Source: Neisseriaceae bacterium (GTDB lineage Bacteria > Pseudomonadota > Gammaproteobacteria > Burkholderiales > Neisseriaceae). From it: a stretch of 5,351 bases of DNA. This document shows, one piece after another, positions 2,692-5,351 of the stretch. The notes below the pieces were generated by a model that saw only the letters and a program-made list of their open reading frames with translations, was not told the DNA's origin and made no database searches. Numbering within the stretch: the stretch's first letter is position 1; each line of letters opens with the position of its first letter. The position numbers and the translations under genes were made by a program. The stretch lies in contig JAFSQZ010000064.1 of the NCBI GenBank assembly GCA_017446355.1, positions 1 to 5,351 on the forward strand, written 5' to 3'.

Positions 2692-5351
2692 ATGCAAGAC
2701 AAAAACGATATTCACATTAAGCACGATGATGATGGTTTTCTGCTGCCTGAAAAACAAAAGCGCGATATTGAGAAAATTCTAGAAAACACCAATGAGCTAT
2801 TAAAGCGCAGTGGTGGTATCAAAAACATCACACACCACAAAGGCAGTATTACCTTATTGCACAAAGGTTTCAGGCAGCCTGAAAAGGCACGAACCGCGCA
2901 AAAAGTACAGAACACGAAAAAAGTACAAAAAACGCAGAACGTACAAAAAACGCAAAAAGTACAAATTGCGAAACGTCCAAATGTTGCCAAAACATCTGAA
3001 AAAAATAAATCACGCGTGATACAAAAAACCGAGCCAAAAATTCCATTAAATACCACACCAAAAATCGCTGAAAAAACCGAAAAAATCACACAAAACAGTG
3101 GAAAAACGGCGCAAAAATCGCTAAAAATCGCCCAAAAAAGCGAAAAAAACACAGAAAAACGCGAAAAAATCAATGATAATCAGGTAAAAACCGTCCAAAG
3201 ACAGGAAAAAAACAAGGAGAAAAAACAAGCGCGAAAAGACAAAAAAACCACAAAAATTTTAGAGAATATTTTAAAGGAAAATAAAACCGCGAACCGTAAT
3301 GCAAGACGCGATAAAAACGGTAGATTTATCGGCAAAAACGGCAACGGCGTAAAAAATAGACAAGTAGGTGGCGATATTGGATTGATTGAAACCGCCTTGC
3401 TTATGTTTGTTTTGCCTTTGTTGCTTGGCGTTAAAGCGATGAAAAAGCGTTTTACAGGGTTTGTGGACGGATTAAGTAAAAAGTTTGATAGCGATGTTTT
3501 TGCGTCTTTCAGGTGGATTTTTAGCGGTTTTGGTGGCGTTATTGCAAAGTTTAAAGATATTCTTCAATCAATAGGCAATTTTTTTGGCGAAATGTACAAC
3601 AAGCTGCCTGAACCAGTGAAAAATACCGTTAACAATACTGTTGAAACGGTGAAAAATACCGCGAAAGAAGTCGGACAGAAAGTAGAAAACGCAATTGACG
3701 GTAAGAAAAAAGAAGTTGTCGGTGGTAAAAGCGCAACGACACAAGACGCGAACGCATTAAAGCAACAGTTAGCCAGCAAAAAATTGATTAAGAGCAACGA
3801 AAGTACCGCAGGGGGAAAAGCACACGCTGGTACTTACGCAATGGCGTTGCACGTTAACGATAAAATGGGTGGCGATTTAAAATATTTCAGCGCATTCAAT
3901 GACGGCTATCATCACAAGAAAAATCCAAAATCCACACACACAAAAGGGCTTGCCTTTGATATTGTGAATAAATCAGGGAGTAATCAGGCAGCTTATGACC
4001 AATCAGTCGCTTTATTCAATGAGTTATCATCACTAGGCTTTCACGGAAAACTGGTAAGCAAACACCCAAAGACAGGGGAAATTGTCAGACTTGGCAAGGG
4101 TAATGACTTCTTTATTCAAGATGAATACAACAAGCCTAGTAAAAATTCCAGCGGTGGACACATTCATTTTAACTGGGGCAGTCAAAAACAAGCGGACGCA
4201 TTTTATCGTTTAAAACACGGTGGTGGGCAAGTACAAATAACCACGCGCAAAGAACGTTTTGCCAATAAAATTAACGAAAAAGCAGAGCAAGTTAAAGACG
4301 TAGCTGTTCAGGCAGGTGATGCCATTAACCGAACCGCTAGCAATGTTAAAGAAAAAGCCGTTAACATCAAAGACAGAATGATTGGTGGCGCGAAAAAAAT
4401 CATTGCCAGTGGTGAAAGTATGGCATTTGGCAAAAGCCCTTATGACGTTGCCAATTATAAAGACGCACGCGCAAAAAGCGGTTATTCACTCTATAAAGGC
4501 ACACTGCAAAACAAGACCATTGCGCAAGTAATGCAGTTACAAGCCAGTGGGCAAATTTTTGCAGCAGGTAAGTATCAGATTATTCCTGATACAATGAAAA
4601 TGCTTGTTAAAAATTTAGGCATTGACGTTAATCAAAAGTTTGACGCACAAATGCAAGAAAGACTAGGTACAGCGTTAATGACCAAAGCCAAAAACAGGGG
4701 CGAAATTGAGAACTATGTAAAAACAGGCAAAGGCAAAGACAAGGCAGCATTAGCATTTGCGCAAGAATGGGCTTCAATACCAGTATTGCAAGATACAAAA
4801 CGCGTTATTAAAACCAAAAAAGGCAAGCAAGTTGTTATTAGAAAAGCAGGAAGTAGCTATTATTCAGGCGATAAAGCACAGCATTCACTAGCTGAAACGC
4901 ACAAAATGCTTGATGAACTGCCTATATTGTATCAACAAGGTTTAAAACTGGGTTTGTCAGAGAGCCAAGCTTTTGAATACGCGGTTAGCGGTGGTACGCT
5001 CTTTAACGGTGGCAATATCGCGCAAGCCAAGCCAACGCAAGCAAAAACAGTACAAGCTAAACCAGCACCAACACAAGAACGCGCGACAACAGTACAAGTG
5101 CGAAACACAACGCAAGCTAAACCAGTGCAACAGGTACAGGCTAAACCAGCACCAGCGCAAACGCCAACAATACAAACAGCAAAGCCAGTGCAAACACAAG
5201 CACAAGCCAAGCCACAGCCAGCGCAAACGCCAACACCACAAACAGCAACACCAGTCAAGCCAGTACAACCAACACCAACGCAAGCCGTAACACCAACGCA
5301 AACGGTAAAATCAAACACACAAAATACCGCGAAAGCAAAAAACACAATCGC
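2692..5351 (+). CDS. Large virion-associated peptidoglycan hydrolase with LAS peptidase and lysozyme-like domains (tape-measure-like), 3' end missing
   Basis: The frame stays open for 886 codons from an ATG with a good ribosome binding site and leaves the window, so the protein is C-terminally partial. Order of parts: a short acidic start (IHIKHDDDGF); a Lys/Gln-rich basic region, residues about 60-200, with four hexapeptide repeats; RRDKNGRFIG at 205-214, a phrase I associate with phage tail and virion proteins; a hydrophobic segment at 231-247 (LIETALLMFVLPLLLGV); an amphipathic helical linker at about 305-336; a LAS/M15-type zinc peptidase with SxHxxGxAxD at 414-423 (H416, D423) and HIH at 490-492; a second helical linker at 524-571; a lysozyme-like domain with GES at 574-576 (E575 the likely catalytic acid) and GKYQIIPDT at 626-634; and a Pro/Gln/Ala/Thr/Lys-rich tail from about 777. 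The two domains would cut peptide stems and glycan strands. Context and length fit a tape measure or an internal/tail lysozyme used for DNA entry; which of these cannot be decided here. Confidence 0.9.
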   Translation, partial: MQDKNDIHIKHDDDGFLLPEKQKRDIEKILENTNELLKRSGGIKNITHHKGSITLLHKGFRQPEKARTAQKVQNTKKVQKTQNVQKTQKVQIAKRPNVAKTSEKNKSRVIQKTEPKIPLNTTPKIAEKTEKITQNSGKTAQKSLKIAQKSEKNTEKREKINDNQVKTVQRQEKNKEKKQARKDKKTTKILENILKENKTANRNARRDKNGRFIGKNGNGVKNRQVGGDIGLIETALLMFVLPLLLGVKAMKKRFTGFVDGLSKKFDSDVFASFRWIFSGFGGVIAKFKDILQSIGNFFGEMYNKLPEPVKNTVNNTVETVKNTAKEVGQKVENAIDGKKKEVVGGKSATTQDANALKQQLASKKLIKSNESTAGGKAHAGTYAMALHVNDKMGGDLKYFSAFNDGYHHKKNPKSTHTKGLAFDIVNKSGSNQAAYDQSVALFNELSSLGFHGKLVSKHPKTGEIVRLGKGNDFFIQDEYNKPSKNSSGGHIHFNWGSQKQADAFYRLKHGGGQVQITTRKERFANKINEKAEQVKDVAVQAGDAINRTASNVKEKAVNIKDRMIGGAKKIIASGESMAFGKSPYDVANYKDARAKSGYSLYKGTLQNKTIAQVMQLQASGQIFAAGKYQIIPDTMKMLVKNLGIDVNQKFDAQMQERLGTALMTKAKNRGEIENYVKTGKGKDKAALAFAQEWASIPVLQDTKRVIKTKKGKQVVIRKAGSSYYSGDKAQHSLAETHKMLDELPILYQQGLKLGLSESQAFEYAVSGGTLFNGGNIAQAKPTQAKTVQAKPAPTQERATTVQVRNTTQAKPVQQVQAKPAPAQTPTIQTAKPVQTQAQAKPQPAQTPTPQTATPVKPVQPTPTQAVTPTQTVKSNTQNTAKAKNTI
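2742..2751 (+). repeat. DUS core GCTGCCTGAA
   Basis: A ten-base match to AG-simDUS (the two outer bases are CT instead of AG), inside the long gene, where it encodes part of LLPEK near the N-terminus. Confidence 0.65.
2869..2883. repeat. DUS palindrome carrying both dialects, inside a coding sequence
   Basis: TTCAGGCAGCCTGAA, identical to the copy at 1982-1996 but placed inside the long gene, where it encodes FRQPE just before the basic repeat region. AG-kingDUS is on the + strand (2872-2883) and AG-simDUS on the - strand (2869-2880). Confidence 0.88.
2902..2973 (+). repeat. Four tandem 18-bp repeats encoding KVQ-type hexapeptides
   Basis: Four imperfect in-frame units at 2902, 2920, 2938 and 2956 encode KVQNTK, KVQKTQ, NVQKTQ and KVQIAK. 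They open the basic, probably disordered region of the long protein. Confidence 0.75.
3601..3612 (+). repeat. DUS-like 12-mer with one mismatch
   Basis: AAGCTGCCTGAA differs from AG-simDUS only at the second base and keeps the full GCTGCCTGAA core. It encodes KLPE at the start of the helical linker before the peptidase domain. Confidence 0.65.
5014..5351 (+). repeat. Low-complexity A/C-rich stretch encoding a Pro/Gln/Ala/Thr/Lys linker
   Basis: Codons from about residue 775 onward are almost only Gln, Ala, Pro, Thr, Lys and Val, with QAKP and Q-TP phrases recurring. An 18-base unit (CCAGCGCAAACGCCAACA) is repeated exactly at 5152-5169 and 5218-5235. By hand count the + strand has 17 T in the 331 bases from 5021. 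It is likely a flexible linker leading to a further domain beyond the window. Confidence 0.8.

Noticed and set aside
2902..2973. CRISPR-like array from short regular repeats
   Set aside because: The units are contiguous without spacers, in frame with the coding sequence and not palindromic.
2712..3173. Antisense frame rich in Phe and Cys, and the Lys/Arg-rich + strand frame at 2810-3019
   Set aside because: They are shadows of the lysine-rich coding region of the long gene; the composition is not protein-like and no ribosome binding sites are seen.
3984..3993. TCAGGCAGCT as another inverse DUS
   Set aside because: It matches only nine bases of the core and lacks the outer bases; too weak to list.
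4932..5345. Long antisense frames rich in Cys, Val, Gly and Ala or in Trp, Leu and Cys, and an overlapping + strand frame
   Set aside because: They arise from the T-poor, A/C-rich coding strand of the linker, have extreme composition, and overlap a clear gene.

Overview
The window looks like part of a prophage or phage genome from a naturally competent member of the Neisseriaceae. The host clue is the DNA uptake sequence (DUS). Copies of AGGCTGCCTGAA (the Simonsiella/Alysiella dialect) and AGGCAGCCTGAA (the Kingella dialect) occur repeatedly, while the Neisseria core GCCGTCTGAA was not seen. The sequence is AT-rich, and every gene I accept lies on the + strand, packed as in a phage morphogenesis operon.

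Left part (1-1978): four tightly coupled genes. They are the 3' end of an unrecognised helical protein, a terminase small subunit with a Cys4 zinc-ribbon insertion, a 242-residue protein that is a positional candidate for a tail-assembly chaperone, and a small helical protein overlapping it in the +1 frame. The last two could be joined by a programmed frameshift. The first three junctions are TAATG-type or long overlaps, so translation is probably coupled. No large terminase is visible next to the small subunit.

Middle part (1979-2691): a DUS palindrome, an intrinsic terminator, one isolated gene for a basic 156-residue protein, a second intrinsic terminator, and another DUS palindrome. The bracketed layout resembles a self-contained accessory ('moron') gene.

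Right part (2692-5351): one reading frame stays open for 886 codons to the end of the window. It has a lysine/glutamine-rich basic N-terminal region with 18-bp tandem repeats, an RRDKNGRFIG motif and a hydrophobic segment. These are followed by a LAS-type zinc peptidase domain, a lysozyme-like domain with a GES and a GKYQIIP motif, and a Pro/Gln/Ala/Thr/Lys-rich tail. The best reading is a virion-associated protein, tape-measure-like or an internal/tail lysozyme, that opens peptidoglycan during DNA entry.

Together the genes suggest DNA packaging (small terminase), tail assembly (chaperone-like pair) and cell-wall penetration (dual hydrolase). The function of the 156-residue gene is open. I saw no tRNA, rRNA, CRISPR array, insertion sequence or attachment site.
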